DNA from: Prorocentrum cordatum
Taxonomy: Eukaryota; Sar; Dinophyceae; Prorocentrales; Prorocentraceae
Assembly: GCA_963575745.1 (NCBI GenBank)
Contig: CAUYUJ010019948.1
Span: 484,918-548,917 of the forward strand
Reading direction: 5' to 3'
Length of the DNA stretch: 64,000 nt
The notes under the pieces were generated by a model, which saw nothing but the letters and a program-made list of their open reading frames with translations, ran no database searches and was not told the DNA's origin. This document shows positions 20,253-32,799 of this stretch, piece by piece. The translations under genes were made by a program, and so were the position numbers. How positions within the stretch are numbered: position 1 is the stretch's first letter; the number at the start of each line of letters is the position of its first letter.

Positions 20253-23200
20253 ATGCGGCGCCTCGCCTGCGGCCTGGCCCTCCCCTCGCTGGCTGGAGCA
20301 CACCCGTCTTCAGGCGGTGCGCCCCAGCACGGAGGAGAGGCTTTCCTGCTACATGCGGAGCGTAGGACGTACTTCTACCTTTACGATGACAGCATCTACA
20401 AATACGATCACAGCGCCATTTTGGACCCGATCGTGAACAGCACCGCCGCCGCTGGTCCGTGCGGCACCGGGCTGCTGGGCGCCCCCGCGAGCGCCTGGCC
20501 TGAGCAGCACCAGGGGCCCTGCCCCACGCGCTGCCCCCCTGGGACTTCGACGGCTACTCCTATGCCTACGCCGAGTACCAGCACGTCTCCTACGAGCACG
20601 CCCTCGTCAACTACGACACATGCATCGCAGTCGACCGCCGATTTTGCCGCAGCTGAGCTGACTCCTGCGTCCTCCGGCCACGCCTCGCACCGCATGCAAG
20701 TTCAGCTACGAAGGCTACCATCACTCAATACGACGCCTGCGGTCGACCGTCGTACAGCATATCCTCGATGGCACCCTGTCTTCAGCTTGTCCTCGACCGT
20801 CGTGCAGCATATCCTCGACAGGGCCGCTGGCAAGGCCCAGGCACGCAGTGGCGGCTTCAGCCCCGCTGCTGTGCCCTGGCTGCCACCGCCCCCGCATGAG
20901 GCAACGCACGCCGCGCACGACCACCTGCGAGAGTTACCACCGACCACGACGCCTGCCGCCGTACGTCGCACCGTGTACCCTCCAGAGTGTCGCACCCCCA
21001 CAGCGTGCCGACCTGACCGCTTCGACATTACTGACAGCGGTGGGCCGTGCCACGCTGGAAACCACGCCGCTGAGCCAGCGCCGCAGACGGCTCCACCGTG
21101 GCCCCCTCAGACCACAGGCGCCTCGCTGCGAGCCATCTGGCTCCTCGTGCCCTACCTGTGCATCACCGTGGAGCCCAACACGCTATGTGGGCTGCTAATT
21201 ATGGCCGTGCTTAGCACCCACGCACACGGCCTGACTACCAGCAACACAGAGAGTCCCGCTTCCCCTCTGTGCGCCAGGGGTGAACCTGATGAGGACCCCG
21301 CCTTCTGGCACCTGATGAACATCCGAGCACGGCTCATCCCGTGCGCCGCGGCGTGGGCACCAGGTGAGGACCATCAGGACGTTTCCTGGGCATGGCTCGA
21401 GGACTGCGTCCCGCACGTCCTGGCGACGCTCCATCTGCCACAGTACGACCACCTTTTCCAGGAGGACTCCGCGGAGAAAAACGACGCCCTGCGCCACCGC
21501 ACCGCGGTCGACATGTGCGAGTAAAGAAAACAAAAAGAAAAAAAAAAAGGAAAGGAAAAAAAAAAAGGGATATCTGGGCACAGAATAGAACATAAAGAAA
21601 ATAAAAAAAAAAAAAATAAAAAAAAAAAAAAAAAAAAAAGAAAAAAAACAAAGCGGGCCCCGACAGACAGCGCACCAACCGCAACCTCACTCGTATTCAG
21701 GGCAGCCACGAGTACCCCACCCGCTACCTTGGCCTCCTTCTGGAATACCAGTGCGCGCGTGCCCAGCTCGTCGGCCCTGAAGCTTTCGCGGCACCACTGC
21801 CGCCATACCTCTCACGGGCCCACGCCTTGCTGCCAAGAGGCCTCCCTCCGCCCGACCCAGACGCCCTGGCGTATCTCGTGGATGCGATCCCGCACCACCC
21901 GCCAGACCTGCAGCCGCTTGTCGAGGCGGAGCTCGCCGCGGCATCGATGGAACCGCTAAACCTACCACCGCCCGCTGGCCCCCCCGCCCAAAACGCCACG
22001 TGTGACCAGCCCGCGGCCGACGCTGAACCGCTTCTGCTCCAGCACGCAGCTGCCAGCGATATCAGCAACATATCCCTGGACTCGTTCCACGTGTCGGACG
22101 TTAGCCAGAACGACTCCATCCACGACACGGAAACCCAGGACCCCGACGGCACGCCACCGCCAAGTGACGCTGCCCAGCGCGACCGTGACAGCGATCCCCA
22201 CACAGGGCGCCCCCTGTCGCGCAGCAGTGCGCCCAACAACTCGGCCCAGGCCGACCCCAGCGCACAGCTCAGCGACGCCGAAGGTGCCACCGCCGCCGAC
22301 GAGCCAGGCCATGCCACCGCACCGCCAGCTCCCACCAGCCCGCGCAGTGGCGGCCTCAGCCCCGCTGCAGCACTGGCTGGACCTGGGCGTCTTCAGACCT
22401 CAGGTGGCAGGACCCCGTCCCGCACCCTTGTCCGCCGAGCTAACTCGACTGACGCCAACTCCAGCGCCGTCGACCACTGGCAGGCTGGCCTCGACAACGA
22501 TCCCATCGAGGACGCGGACCCCGACGCCAGCGGCTCCCATGAGGCCCCGCACAGCGCAGCGGCCTCTCGACGCTGCGGCTGTCTCATCTGCCTCTTCGTG
22601 GTCACGTGCGCCATCTTGGTAGCCATGCCGTACCAGGACCAGATCGACGGGTACCTGCCGACACCGAGCCGAGACCCCAGCTACCGGCAGCGACGACGCC
22701 GTGAAGCTGCGGCACCAGGCCCATCCGTGTCCACTACGCCCCGACGCACAATAGCAAACGACGCCGCGCCCGCCTTGTGGGGTCTTCTCAAGTGGACCAG
22801 CGCCAAACTCAGAGACATTGTCTCGGGCGGAGCCAGCGCAGTCGGGTCTGGCCTCTGGGGCGCCCTGAAATGGGCCAGCGGCAAACTCGGAGCTATCGCC
22901 ACAGGCGGAGTGGTTTGCGGTCTCCTCCTGGTCGGCGCCAAACTTCTCGCTCAAGGATCCGTCGGACACGTAGGAGCCCGCATCTGTGCGCGCGTCCTGG
23001 ACTCACCCACGGCCCAGTGGTGCCTCCGCTGTTGCCAACCGATCAGGAGCCCGCGCGATGAGGCCCCACACACGCTTCCGCGCACGCATCCCGACGACCC
23101 CGAGAGCCAGCACGTGCATCCCCTTCGACACCCCCTGCTACAGGAACACTGCGCCGCTGCAGTTGCCGCCGCAGTCGCCGATGTCACCACCGCCACCACC

Positions 23201-25615
23201 GCCGCCATCGTTGAAGTCACTGCCGCGGTATCGCGAGCCTCGTCTGTCACGCCACGGTCGACCAGCCCGTCCCCGCGAGACGGCCCCACACGCGGCGCGG
23301 CCTCTGGCAACCCGCCGACTCACGAAGCCGCCGCAGCTCAGGCCACCGACGCCGAGGCAAGTGAAGCACGTGAGCGCACCCTCGACGGCGACGGCGTGCA
23401 CGGAGCGCCCGACGACGAAGCGGATGCAAGCAACGCCCGCGGTTCCTCTTCCGACATGGATACCCAACCACCACGACGGCGAGCACGCCACGCATCACCC
23501 GCCAGGCCCCAGGCGTCTTCAGGCCCTGGTACGCCCCACCCAGCCCTCTGGCCACCGACGCGCAACTTACGCAGCACCATCCAGCGCGACCCAGCGGTCC
23601 CCGTGCCGCCGACGAGCATCCTCACCTCCCTGTACCAGAACGGCTTTGCGCTTTGTAACAGTGGCGTGACTACGGAGGACATCGAAGACGCCCTGCGACT
23701 CTACGACCATCCTCGATTCACCCATGACCCAACGCTCCAAGCGTTGGCGCCGTGGACTGACATCATGCAGAGGCCCCCGAACCGACTCATTTGGGTGCTG
23801 GAAGACTCGGGCGGGAACTCAGGCGAGACGAACTTCCCCTACCTCACGTGGGACCTCCGTGCTCCTACCACTGACACGCCCACGGTCTTCTGGCACGGGA
23901 CCCGCGGCGACCTTGCGGCCCGTCTCGCTTTCAACGGAGGTCACCTCCTGCCGGGCCCCCGCCGTGAAGCGAAGGGCCGAACCGCCACAAATGTCGGCCG
24001 CACGTACGTGGGTGTGCACCCGTCGCTGGCCGCGTGTACGCGGTGCCGCCTCACCCGCCCCGCAGCCTCGAAGACGACGCCCTCGCCTGGGGACCCATCG
24101 CGCTCTGGATGTGCGAGGCTACCAAACCGCCGCGCGGTGAGAACTGGCACAACTTCGTGAACGGGGAGGCTCACGGAGCGCGCCTCATCTACCCACGGGT
24201 CCTGGGCCTCCTCATCCGCATGGACTGGTGTGCCCCACCGAAGCTGCCTCCAGGTGCCGTGCCCTCCCGCACACCTGTGGCATGGGCGACTGCACGCACG
24301 CCCTCCACATTGCCGGCTTCGATCACCCAGACCTCCGCGAGGCGGCTGAAGCCCGCGACCAGGAGGCAAAGATCCGGCGCAGGCTGGACACCGCGGCAGC
24401 GTGGCCACCGCCACAGGCACTATACTCGCCAGAGGCAGCGCGAGCATGGGCTACACAGCACTACGACACCGAAGCAGCCACCAGGGCCGACCCCAACCAG
24501 CCCCGACCGCGTGCCTCGCTTCGCAAGCTCCAGCTGGACCCGCAGCCACTGATCGACCTGGTGTACACTGCCACGGCGCAGGCTGTACCCGAGCGGGGGC
24601 AGTCTGACGTACTAGCGCCGCGCCCCAGCGGCTCCAGCCCTGGGGCCGCGTCTGGCCCATCGCACACCTCTCAGCCAGGTGCCGCCTCGGGACACAGTCC
24701 AGACCGCTCACCGACGGCATCGGGAGCCGACGACCGCCGTACGCCGTCCCTTATCAGCGCGGCCGCCGCCCTCGCCCGAGGCCATGCTCGCTCACGGCGC
24801 TCCGCCTCACGTTCGTCACGGCAGGGCGGCGGCAACTCCGCCTCTGACAGCAGCGACATCGACACGTGGGAGCACATCGAGACGGAAGAGGAGCCGACCG
24901 CCTACCACGTCCTCGCCTTCCACGTCCGCGATGTGCGGTCCCGTGTGAACGCCCCTGGCGTCGAGGTCTGGCTCGACCCAGGCGAGCATCACGATGGCGC
25001 CTACCTACCGTGGGGGCGACCGTTGTGGGCCACCGCGTTACTGACCCTGCGGTTGCGGGTCGCGATGGCTGGGTCATCCTTCACCACGACCACGGCGACA
25101 CCACCACCAGGCTCTGGGCACCGACCCAAGTCCACGTCAAGGCGGACGACACTTGGCGCACGGTCATGATCCCAGCGGACATGGGGCCCCAGTGGATCGA
25201 GCGCCATGCTGACGACGCTCGCCTCCCCGCCGAGGTGGTCCGCACTACAGGCCAGTCCTGGTTCGCCGACGTCTGGCCATTGTGGGATCGACCCCGACCC
25301 CACCCAGACGACGCAGTCACCGACGAGCAAGCGTTCCCGCCCCTACCAGGACGCTGGATTTGCCTACAGTGCCGATTCCAATGCTGCCAGTATTGTGCTG
25401 CCCGCCGCAACACGCAGCTCGGCACCTCGGGCCAACCGACGTGCCCGGACTGCTCCCTCAGCGGACTACGTGCACCTATGGACTGGTCCACGGACTACTC
25501 TTGCAACAGCTGGACGTGCGTGTACAGCACCGACGACAGGGCCGCCGACACATGCTGCCTCTCCAGCAGATGCCCGCATCCGCCTTGTCCGCACAGCCTG
25601 TTCGACGTCCGTGCC
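20253..25615 (+). pseudogene. Broken gene for a membrane, Cys-rich protein with possible ADP-ribosyltransferase-like domain
   Basis: ATG 20,253 starts a signal-like segment (MRRLACGLALPSLAGAHP). Good coding is scattered over several frames: YLYDDSIYKYDHSAILDP, then WDFDGYSYAYAEYQHVSYEH (20,545-20,660), then CKFSYEGYHHSIRRLRSTVV (20,694 on). A membrane segment (IWLLVPYLCITV...LLIMAVL) precedes the intron at 21,517. After it comes RTNRNLTRIQGSHEYPTRYL, further membrane segments (CGCLICLFVVTCAILVA; GGVVCGLLLVGAKLLA), and at 23,880-24,050 FWHGTRGDL...GRTYVGVHPSLAA followed in another frame by VYA. The order HGT, G-R-x-Y, S-x-A-x-x-Y resembles the H-Y core of PARP/ART folds. The end is Cys-rich (CLQCRFQCCQYC...CPDC) and runs into the gap. 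Frame changes near 20,530, 24,030, 24,260 and 24,990 mean no intact product in this copy. Confidence 0.45.
21517..21653 (+). other. Intron, GC-AG, almost pure poly-A
   Basis: The donor is ATGT|GCGAGTAAAG and the acceptor AACAAAG|CGGGCC. The join T|CG keeps the frame from VDM into SGPDRQRTNRNLTR. It uses the same GCGAGT donor as the intron at 4,807-4,962. Confidence 0.65.
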
Positions 25616-25715
25616 NNNNNNNNNNNNNNNNNNNNNNNNNNNNNNNNNNNNNNNNNNNNNNNNNNNNNNNNNNNNNNNNNNNNNNNNNNNNNNNNNNNNN
25701 NNNNNNNNNNNNNNN
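25616..25715. other. Assembly gap, exactly 100 N
   Basis: One hundred N bases, the conventional length for a gap of unknown size. It truncates the upstream gene and the first copy of the tandem duplication on its right. Confidence 1.
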
Positions 25716-27184
25716 TGGTTTCCTGAGGCCTTCTGGAGCTTCCTGGGGCCTCCTGGAGCCTCTTGGGACATCCTGTGGCCTCTTGGGTCTTTCTGTTGCC
25801 TCCTGATGCCTCCTGGGACCTCACGTGGTCTCCTGGAGCCTCCTGGAGCCTGTTGTAGCCTCCTGTGGCATCCAGAGAAGAATCTGCGCCCACGAGCCTG
25901 GCCACCAAAACTAGCAAACCGATCGAGACATCCTCAAAATCTGGCCCACCTGGGGGGTGAAAATGAGCGCCTCGCTCGAGACATCCTCAAAATCTGCTCC
26001 GAAAGCGAGGATGTTGCACAGAAAACAGGCAAACCGATCGAAGGACATCCCCACCAAAATTCCGCGCAACGGGACTCCCGAGAAATACCCCCCCGCCGCC
26101 CCTTAGTGTGCTGCGACGACGCGAATGCTGAGGACATCCTCCAAAATCTGTTCCGAAAAGAAAAATGTTGGATCAGAAAATTGCCAAACCGCCTGAGGAC
26201 CATCCCACAAAATTCCGCGCAACGGACCCCGTGAAATACCCTCCCCCCCCCCGCCCCCCTTAGATTGCTACGAGGGAATCGCCTGAGTCTGAGTGTAATG
26301 GTGAGTCTGAGTGATGATCGAGGCATGAGTGAGTTGAGTGATGAGTGAATCTGAGTGGTTGAGTCTGAGTGAAGGAGTGATGGGTGTGGTGTTCTGTCCT
26401 GTTCTGTTTCCGTGTCCTTCCGGCGCGGTCCGCCAATAACAAGAACCCATCTTTGGATATGGGGAACAAAGAAAAGTGCATCTATTCGCATGGACCTGTC
26501 CGCCGTGAATGTCTAGGCGCAAAAGCTTTCGAATATACACGGGCTTCAGTTGTGACGGTCAGGACATAAATCGAACTGCGAATAAATTGGAGTGTGAATG
26601 AGCCTCAGTAGTACGAGCGCGTCTTTGTGCATGAGCCTCGGGCCTCCTGGGGCCTCCTGAAACCTACTGGGACTTCCTGGGGTCTCCAGGAGCCTCTTGG
26701 GGCCTCCTGGGACCTCCTAAGGAGGTTTCGTGCCCCAGGAGAGGCGCAATATATAGCAACAGACGTACATAAATCATTGCGGATTCGTGCCACAGGAGAA
26801 GGGCAATCTATAGGAACACGCGTCAAACACAAAGGACTCGTGCCCCAGGAGAGGCCCCAATATATATATATATATATATTATAATCTTATAAAATGTTAA
26901 CATTAAACTAGTATATATATTATGGTATATATATATATATATAGGAACATTAGTAAAATATGTAGGATTGTGTACACAGGAGAAGGACCATCTATAGAAA
27001 CATACGTAAAACATCAAAAGACTCGTGCTCCAGGTGAGGCCCAATCGATAGGAGCATACGTAAAACACATGGGATTGGAGCCACTCCTGTTGCCTTCTGA
27101 AGCCTCCTGCTCCTGGGGCCTCTCGGGGCCTCCTGTTGCCTTCCGAGGCCTCCTGGCGCTTCCTGTTGCCTCGTGGGGCCTCCT
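25716..27184 (+). repeat. 1.47-kb tandem duplication, copy 1
   Basis: It begins TGGTTTCCTGAGGCC, as does copy 2 at 27,185. In order it holds a CCTCCTGGGGCC minisatellite, units with GAGACATCCTCAAAATCTG, a CTGAGTGATGA array, a second CCTCCTGG block, an AT microsatellite, and a roughly 55-bp unit with GGAACATACGTAAAACA and CTCGTGCCCCAGGAGAGGCC. No gene is supported. Confidence 0.9.
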
Positions 27185-28321
27185 GTGGTTTCCTGAGGCC
27201 GTCCGGAGCTTCCTGGGGCCTCCTGGAGCCTCTTGGGACATCCTGTGGCCTCTTGAGTCTTTCTGTGGCCTCCTGATGCCTCCTGGGACCTCATGATGTC
27301 TCCTGGGGCCTCCTGGAGCCTGTTGGAGCCTCCTGTGGCATCCAGAGAAGAATATGCGCCCACGAGCCTGGCCACCAAAACAAGCAAACCGATCGAGACA
27401 TCCTCAAAATCTGGCCCACCTGGGGGTGAAAATGAGCGCCTCGCTCGAGACATCCTCCAAATCTGCTCCGAAAGCGAAGGATGCTGGCACAGAAAACAGG
27501 CAAACCGCTCGAGACATCCCCACAAAATTCCGCGAACGGGACCCCGTGAAATACCCCCCCGCCGCCCCCCTTAGAGTGCTGAGACGAGCGAATCGCCTGA
27601 GACATCCTCCAAATCTGTTCCGAAAACGAAACATGTTCGATCAGAAAATTGCCAAACCGCCTGAGACATCCCCACAAAATTCCGCGAACGGGACCCCGTG
27701 AAATACCCCCCCGCCGCCCCCCTTAGATTGCTGAGACGTGCGAATCGCCTGAGTCTGAGTGATGACTGAGTCTGAGTGATGAGAGAGCATGAGTGAGTCT
27801 GAGTGATGAGTGAATCTGAGTGGTGAGTCTGAGTGATGAGTGGTGGGTGTGGTGTTCTGTCCTGTGTCCTTCCGGCGCGGTCCGCCAATAAATCTTTGGA
27901 TATGGAACAAGAACCCCATCTTTGGATATGGGGAACAAAAAGTGCATCTATTCGCATGGACCTGTCCGCCGTGAATGTCTAGGCGCAAGAGCTTTCGAAT
28001 ATACACGGGCTTCAGTTGTGACGGTCAGGACATAAATCTAACTGCGAATGAATTGGAGTGTGAATGAGCCTCAGTAGTACAAGCGCGTCTTTGTGCATGA
28101 GCCTCGGGCCTCCTGGGGCCTCCTGAAACCTACTGGGGCTTCCTGGGGTCTCCAGGAGCCTCTTGGGGCCTCCTGGGACCTCCTAGGGAGGTTTCGTGCC
28201 CCAGGAGAGGCGCAATATATAGCAACAGACGTACATCAACCATTGCGGATTCGTGCCACAGGAGAAGGGCAATCTATAGGAACACGCGTCAAACACAAAG
28301 GACTCGTGCCCCAGGAGAGGC

Positions 28322-28357
<36 letters not shown>

Positions 28358-28447
28358 TAGATATAGGAACATTAGGAAAATATGTAGCATTGTGTACACA
28401 GGAGAAGGACAATCTATAGAAACATACGTAAAACATCAAAAGACTTG
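27185..28447 (+). repeat. 1.47-kb tandem duplication, copy 2 (right end shorter)
   Basis: The same blocks are in the same order as in copy 1, with small indels. It stops after AAACATCAAAAGACT near 28,444, where copy 1 continues with another unit. Confidence 0.9.
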
Positions 28448-29590
28448 GTTGGGCAGGGGGTTGGGGCAACTCCAGGATTATCGCCTATTTGGGGTATTGG
28501 GAATGGTTCATCCTGGCCCGTGGTGGTGTGGAATGGTTCATACAATGTCTGTGGTACCAAGAGGAATGTCATCACGTATCCTCTGATTTTGTCATAGCTG
28601 CGTAACGATGACAGACCAGTGTGTGCAAGGTCAAGGCATGCATGCTGCTATGTACCAATGTCGATTGGCCAGCAGCGTCGGTCCACCAACACAAACCAGA
28701 AGGCGCGCAGTGATATCATCGCCTAGTCACTGGCACGCGCTCACACGTGCCTCCACACGCGCGTCGTATATAGCTATATATTTTCCCACGTTGCTAAGCA
28801 AGCTCGCGCCCTTAGGGGTTGGATACAACTGTGACAGACCGAACGGACAAGCGTGACCCCCCGCCTATATCCTTCCTTGGGGTTTGTTCTGGGCAACGGG
28901 CTTGGCAGGCGCGTGGGACGACTGCCAATTAACAAGCTCAACAAAAATCCTCGCCACCCTCATCCTTGCAACCCTCCCCATCCGCATCCTCTGCTTATCG
29001 TCGTCCGTCGCTCCTACGTCGTTTTGCCCACCGTCGTCCCTCGCACCTCCTCTTCCCTCCCTCCACCGCCCCTCCTGATTTGCACAATATTCCGTGCGTC
29101 GCCCACTCCCTCCTCCATGAACCCCCTCCGTTTCTCCTCGTCTCTCCCCCCAAGTTGCTATCGCATTCCCCCATTGCACCTCATCCACACTACATCCTCG
29201 TTCACCCTCGCCCCTCGCAGCTCAATCATGTCGATCGGATATTTTGGGGAGGGTCACGTGGCGAATTTCACCACACCTGTTATGTTTCATGGTAGTTGAG
29301 ATGATGGGATGTTTTGTGTCAGGCTAGTGTGTTCCTTTTTGTCTTAATGTTTATAGTGAGTGTGTCCCATTCCTGCCTCCTCTATTGTCATATCCTTACA
29401 TATCTTGCTGTTAGGCTACAGTAAGACTTAGTGGTGGGTAGGCAGATCACGAGAGGTCCTGGTAGAGATGGGATCGATTTAAGGGTTACAGTTTGGAACT
29501 TCGGGCTCACCAAAGGGCGCAGACACGAAATCGGGGGGAGTGCGGGCCGAAGGCGAATATTAAGCGACGCCCCCCCAGGCTTTAAGTTTA
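28448..29590. other. No gene supported
   Basis: The region is mixed unique sequence with a pyrimidine-rich stretch at 28,960-29,220 (CCTCC/CATCC words). A word GGAATGGTTCATCCTGG near 28,500 recurs as the unit of the minisatellite at 48,054-48,290. Open frames here are short and lack protein-like composition. Confidence 0.6.
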
Positions 29591-29599
29591 GCTTGGCTG

Positions 29600-30345
29600 C
29601 CTGGAAGGCTTAGCTGGTTGATAATGTTATGGTTGGTGTCATGTGCTTGGCACTTGCCCCGACAGTGATGCGATGGTGGCAGCGGTGTGATGATCGACGA
29701 TCCAGCACCTGAAGCAATGCCACCGCTTGCAGCAGGCAAGCGCCCCGTAGGTCGAATTCCCTGGCTGGGAACCTTAAACTGCCTAGAACGAAGCAACTGA
29801 GACTGCGCTGCGCTGGACTGGCTCTGCGACGGTGCCGCCCCTCTGCTCGAGTCTGAGCCCGACGGGAGCGACGCGACGGGGTTGCGCAGCTTCTTGCGCT
29901 CGCTAAATGTTGGAATCCACTCGCCAGGCTGAAACGCGCGCCTCTTCTGCTTCGGGGTCCGAGCAACCGCTTCTGCCAATGCCCTGGTGTTCTGTTCAAC
30001 GATCGCATCTGAGCTCGGATCGAAGACACTCACTTGATCGAAGAGCGCATTGCCAGTCACAACTGTCTGATACCTCGGGCGTGGTACAGCGGATGCCCCA
30101 TCATCTTCACACCGACGTTTTTTCTTCCGACCCTTCCGTTCTGGCGCAGGAGGGTCCTTCACGGACCAGAGGTCGACCATCTCGATCGCACCGCCACCCT
30201 CCATCGGAACGGTTGCCGTTCGGTGAAAAAGCAGAAAGGTGCACCCTTGTCGAGACAAACGGCTGAGGTAGACGGTGCGATCATCATCCCCACGCAGTGT
30301 GTACGTTTGCGGCAGATTCCGCGGACCCAATGCAATGGTGCCGAT
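29600..30345 (-). CDS. Unrecognised coding block (probable exon), basic and Ser/Gln-rich
   Basis: The frame reads YTLRGDDDRTVYLSRLSRQGCTFLLFHRT, then a Lys/Arg cluster (ERKGRKKKRRCEDD, a nuclear-localisation-like stretch), RPRYQTVVTGNALFDQVSVFDPSSD, KQKRRAFQPGEWIPTFSERKKL, and a Ser/Gln-rich tail. Composition and codon use look protein-coding and unlike the flanks. There is no clear start. With the blocks at 31,680, 36,496 and 46,354 it may belong to one minus-strand gene, but I could not verify splice sites on both sides. Confidence 0.5.
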
Positions 30346-30673
30346 GGTGGGAACGGTTGGTATAATTGTTATGTGTTGCGTGCGTGCATGTATCGTTCCA
30401 CGTATGTAGGTGTGCGTACGTTGTGTGCGTGGTTGTGCACGTACCATATTTTTATGTTATATGTGCATGTCCGTTTGCCTATAGGACGCGTGTTCCCTCC
30501 GTGCGCATATTCACCGATCGTCCGTGCTTGTGTTGTTGGGTCCTCGTTGGTCTGCACCCTACAGTAATGTATGTGCGAAGTGCAAATGTCGCTAGCTACG
30601 CCTACACGTTCTGTATAAATATGCATGTTCCTTGTTTCCATATAGGTCCTTATCTCTTTAACGTTATGTATGG

Positions 30674-30724
<51 letters not shown>

Positions 30725-31600
30725 GGTGTCTCTATCTCCTGTCCTGCGTCGCCGAATGCAAAGGCGGGAGGCCTCGGCCACGGGCAGGCGCAGGTCTGAC
30801 ACAGTTTGGTCATGGTCAGGCGGAGCGGAGCGGCGATGGCGCACAGTGCAGCACGCAAATCAAAGCATTGTCATATCAAGATCCGAGCTCCGCTCGGATC
30901 TGGCTCAGAGAGACAGAGAGCCCCAATCCAGGCTCACTCCCCGTCGGCCCAGCAGCCTGCCAGTTAGCAACGATGGAACGTGCCCTTCATATATTAATAC
31001 TCCTCATCCTCCTTGGCGCGTCCTTCCCCTGAGTTGGTCTTTCTCGCATTATCTCGTCGTTCCTCCGATCCTACATCCATCATCCGCGCCACCCATCTAG
31101 CCCCTTCCTCGTCGCATCTGCCTTTACCTCCTGCTCATCTTGCTCCTCCTCATCCTAGTCATCCTCATTATCGCCATCATCGTCCGATTCTCAAGCGGAT
31201 CCTGTTTGAAACTCCCCTTCTGATCTTTCGCTCATCTTCTGGGCCAAAAGCGCACGCAGTCGCCGCCCAGTCTGGCATATTGTTCCCCCCGAACCTCCCC
31301 CAGGACCCACCTCCAGGTCGACAGCGCGTACTCTTTCGTGAGCATAGTGTTTCCTTACCCCCCATCTCTGCGCGCATCGTCTGCCCACGCACCGCGGTCG
31401 ACGGCCACGGCCTTGCCCGCGCCTGCTACCAGGCATCGCACTGAGAAGGAGGGGGCAGGAGTGGGAAGGTGTCGAAGGAGGTGGAGCGAGGAGGGAGGAG
31501 GAGGAAACCTGCTTGAAGGTAAACGGTACACGAGTACCATGTTGGGGCAGCTGGCAGAGGGCAGCGTAAAAATGGGCACGAGGCAAACCGCATCGAGAGT
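30346..31600. other. No gene supported; (CT)n microsatellite at 30,676-30,723
   Basis: AT-richer unique sequence and a CT dinucleotide run of about 48 bases are followed by pyrimidine-rich sequence. If the adjacent blocks are exons of one gene, this is intron. Confidence 0.6.
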
Positions 31601-31679
31601 GCAATCAGACGCTGAGGGCATCAACAAACTTCTTCAGGAAGCCAAAGCGCTCGCCCCAGAGCGAGTTGGCGGTGCGCGA

Positions 31680-32390
31680 CTACTGGAGGTGGTCCATGTT
31701 GATCTTCAGGATGGGAGCCCAGGTCTCTTTGTGGACAGTGGTGCTCACCCACTTGTCGTTGAGCAGCGTCATGCTCCAGATTTTTCCAACCATTGTCATA
31801 GCCTCGGACATGCTGGCCTTCTCCATCGTGGCGGTCGGGGGGCAGTAGATCGGCATCATGATGAACCCAAAGGGAACGAATAGGACGTCCTCAACCCGCA
31901 GCTTGAAGACATGCGACTTCTTCTGGTACGTCTTGCCACCCTCCACCGTGTCCATGAACTTCTTGAGGTCGGTGAGGGCCACCCCGTTCTTGACCACATC
32001 ACTGGCGTCCACGATCTGGACCACAATCGAGTCGGTCTTCGCAACGAACACCGCGGCCATACCAGGCAAAGGGCACTGATTTGGCCCAGCACGCCATGTG
32101 TAGGGTCGAACGAAAGTCAGCCAGGGAACGCTACCCTTCTCGGACATGATCTCCAGGTGCTTCTCCGAAGGGTCCTCGACAGAATGCTGAACGAACTCGG
32201 TGATCTTATCATGGCCGAGCTGGGCCCTCCCCATGCACCCAGCCCACGACTTGTTGTCCAGCGAAGAGATGGCATCCATCAATGACTTTTCGGTCTTCTC
32301 AACGTCGCTCGAGATCTCCGCGATCATCTTGCGCGTGGAGTTGTCCACGCTCGTCCACAGGCAGATGCGACCAGTTGGCTTCGCCAAGGG
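31680..32390 (-). CDS. Unrecognised coding block (probable last or internal exon)
   Basis: An acceptor TTCATAG at 32,391 leads in phase 0 into PLAKPTGRICLWTSVDNSTRK. The block is about 235 codons: a helical start (IAEISSDVEKTEKSLMDAISSL), then a mixed alpha/beta region (WLTFVRPYTWRAGPNQCPLPG; AVFVAKTDSIVVQIVDASDVV; VEDVLFVPFGFIMMPIYCPP), ending KINMDHLQ and TAG. The composition is strongly protein-like. I do not recognise the family. The fold-back element at 32.8-36.06 kb lies immediately upstream, between this block and the next coding block. Confidence 0.55.
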   Translation of the reverse strand, partial: PLAKPTGRICLWTSVDNSTRKMIAEISSDVEKTEKSLMDAISSLDNKSWAGCMGRAQLGHDKITEFVQHSVEDPSEKHLEIMSEKGSVPWLTFVRPYTWRAGPNQCPLPGMAAVFVAKTDSIVVQIVDASDVVKNGVALTDLKKFMDTVEGGKTYQKKSHVFKLRVEDVLFVPFGFIMMPIYCPPTATMEKASMSEAMTMVGKIWSMTLLNDKWVSTTVHKETWAPILKINMDHLQ

Positions 32391-32799
32391 CTATGAAGGG
32401 ACGCGTGGATATTTTTTCCTTTTCGAATTTCATGTTAGTGGTCTCGTGCCGAACAACGACAGATCTCATTGAACTGATCTGCTCAACAAAAAAACAAACG
32501 CGCACAAAATCCACTGCGGATGCCCTCAGAGGAAAACGAACAATGGAATGCTGCATAAGCGGCGCCCGCGTTCCGCCCGCAGTCCAACTGCAGACAAAAC
32601 CACAAACCAGCAGGCCCCGAGAAGGAGTGCATGCAGGCCCTAGGGTCCCAAGACAGGCTTTGTGGGGGTCCAAAACAACTTGCAGACCTGTTTCCTCGCA
32701 TATGTTCTGACGCGTTTCGGCCGTGGTCCGCGGGATTATACTGTTCATCCGCCTTTTTGCCTTCATTTCCGACGCCTCGCGTGTTTCCGCCAGCCAAGG

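Noticed and set aside
20424-20433. GCCATTTTGG, a DinoSL core word
   Set aside because: Only ten bases match, the flanks do not, and it lies inside a coding frame.
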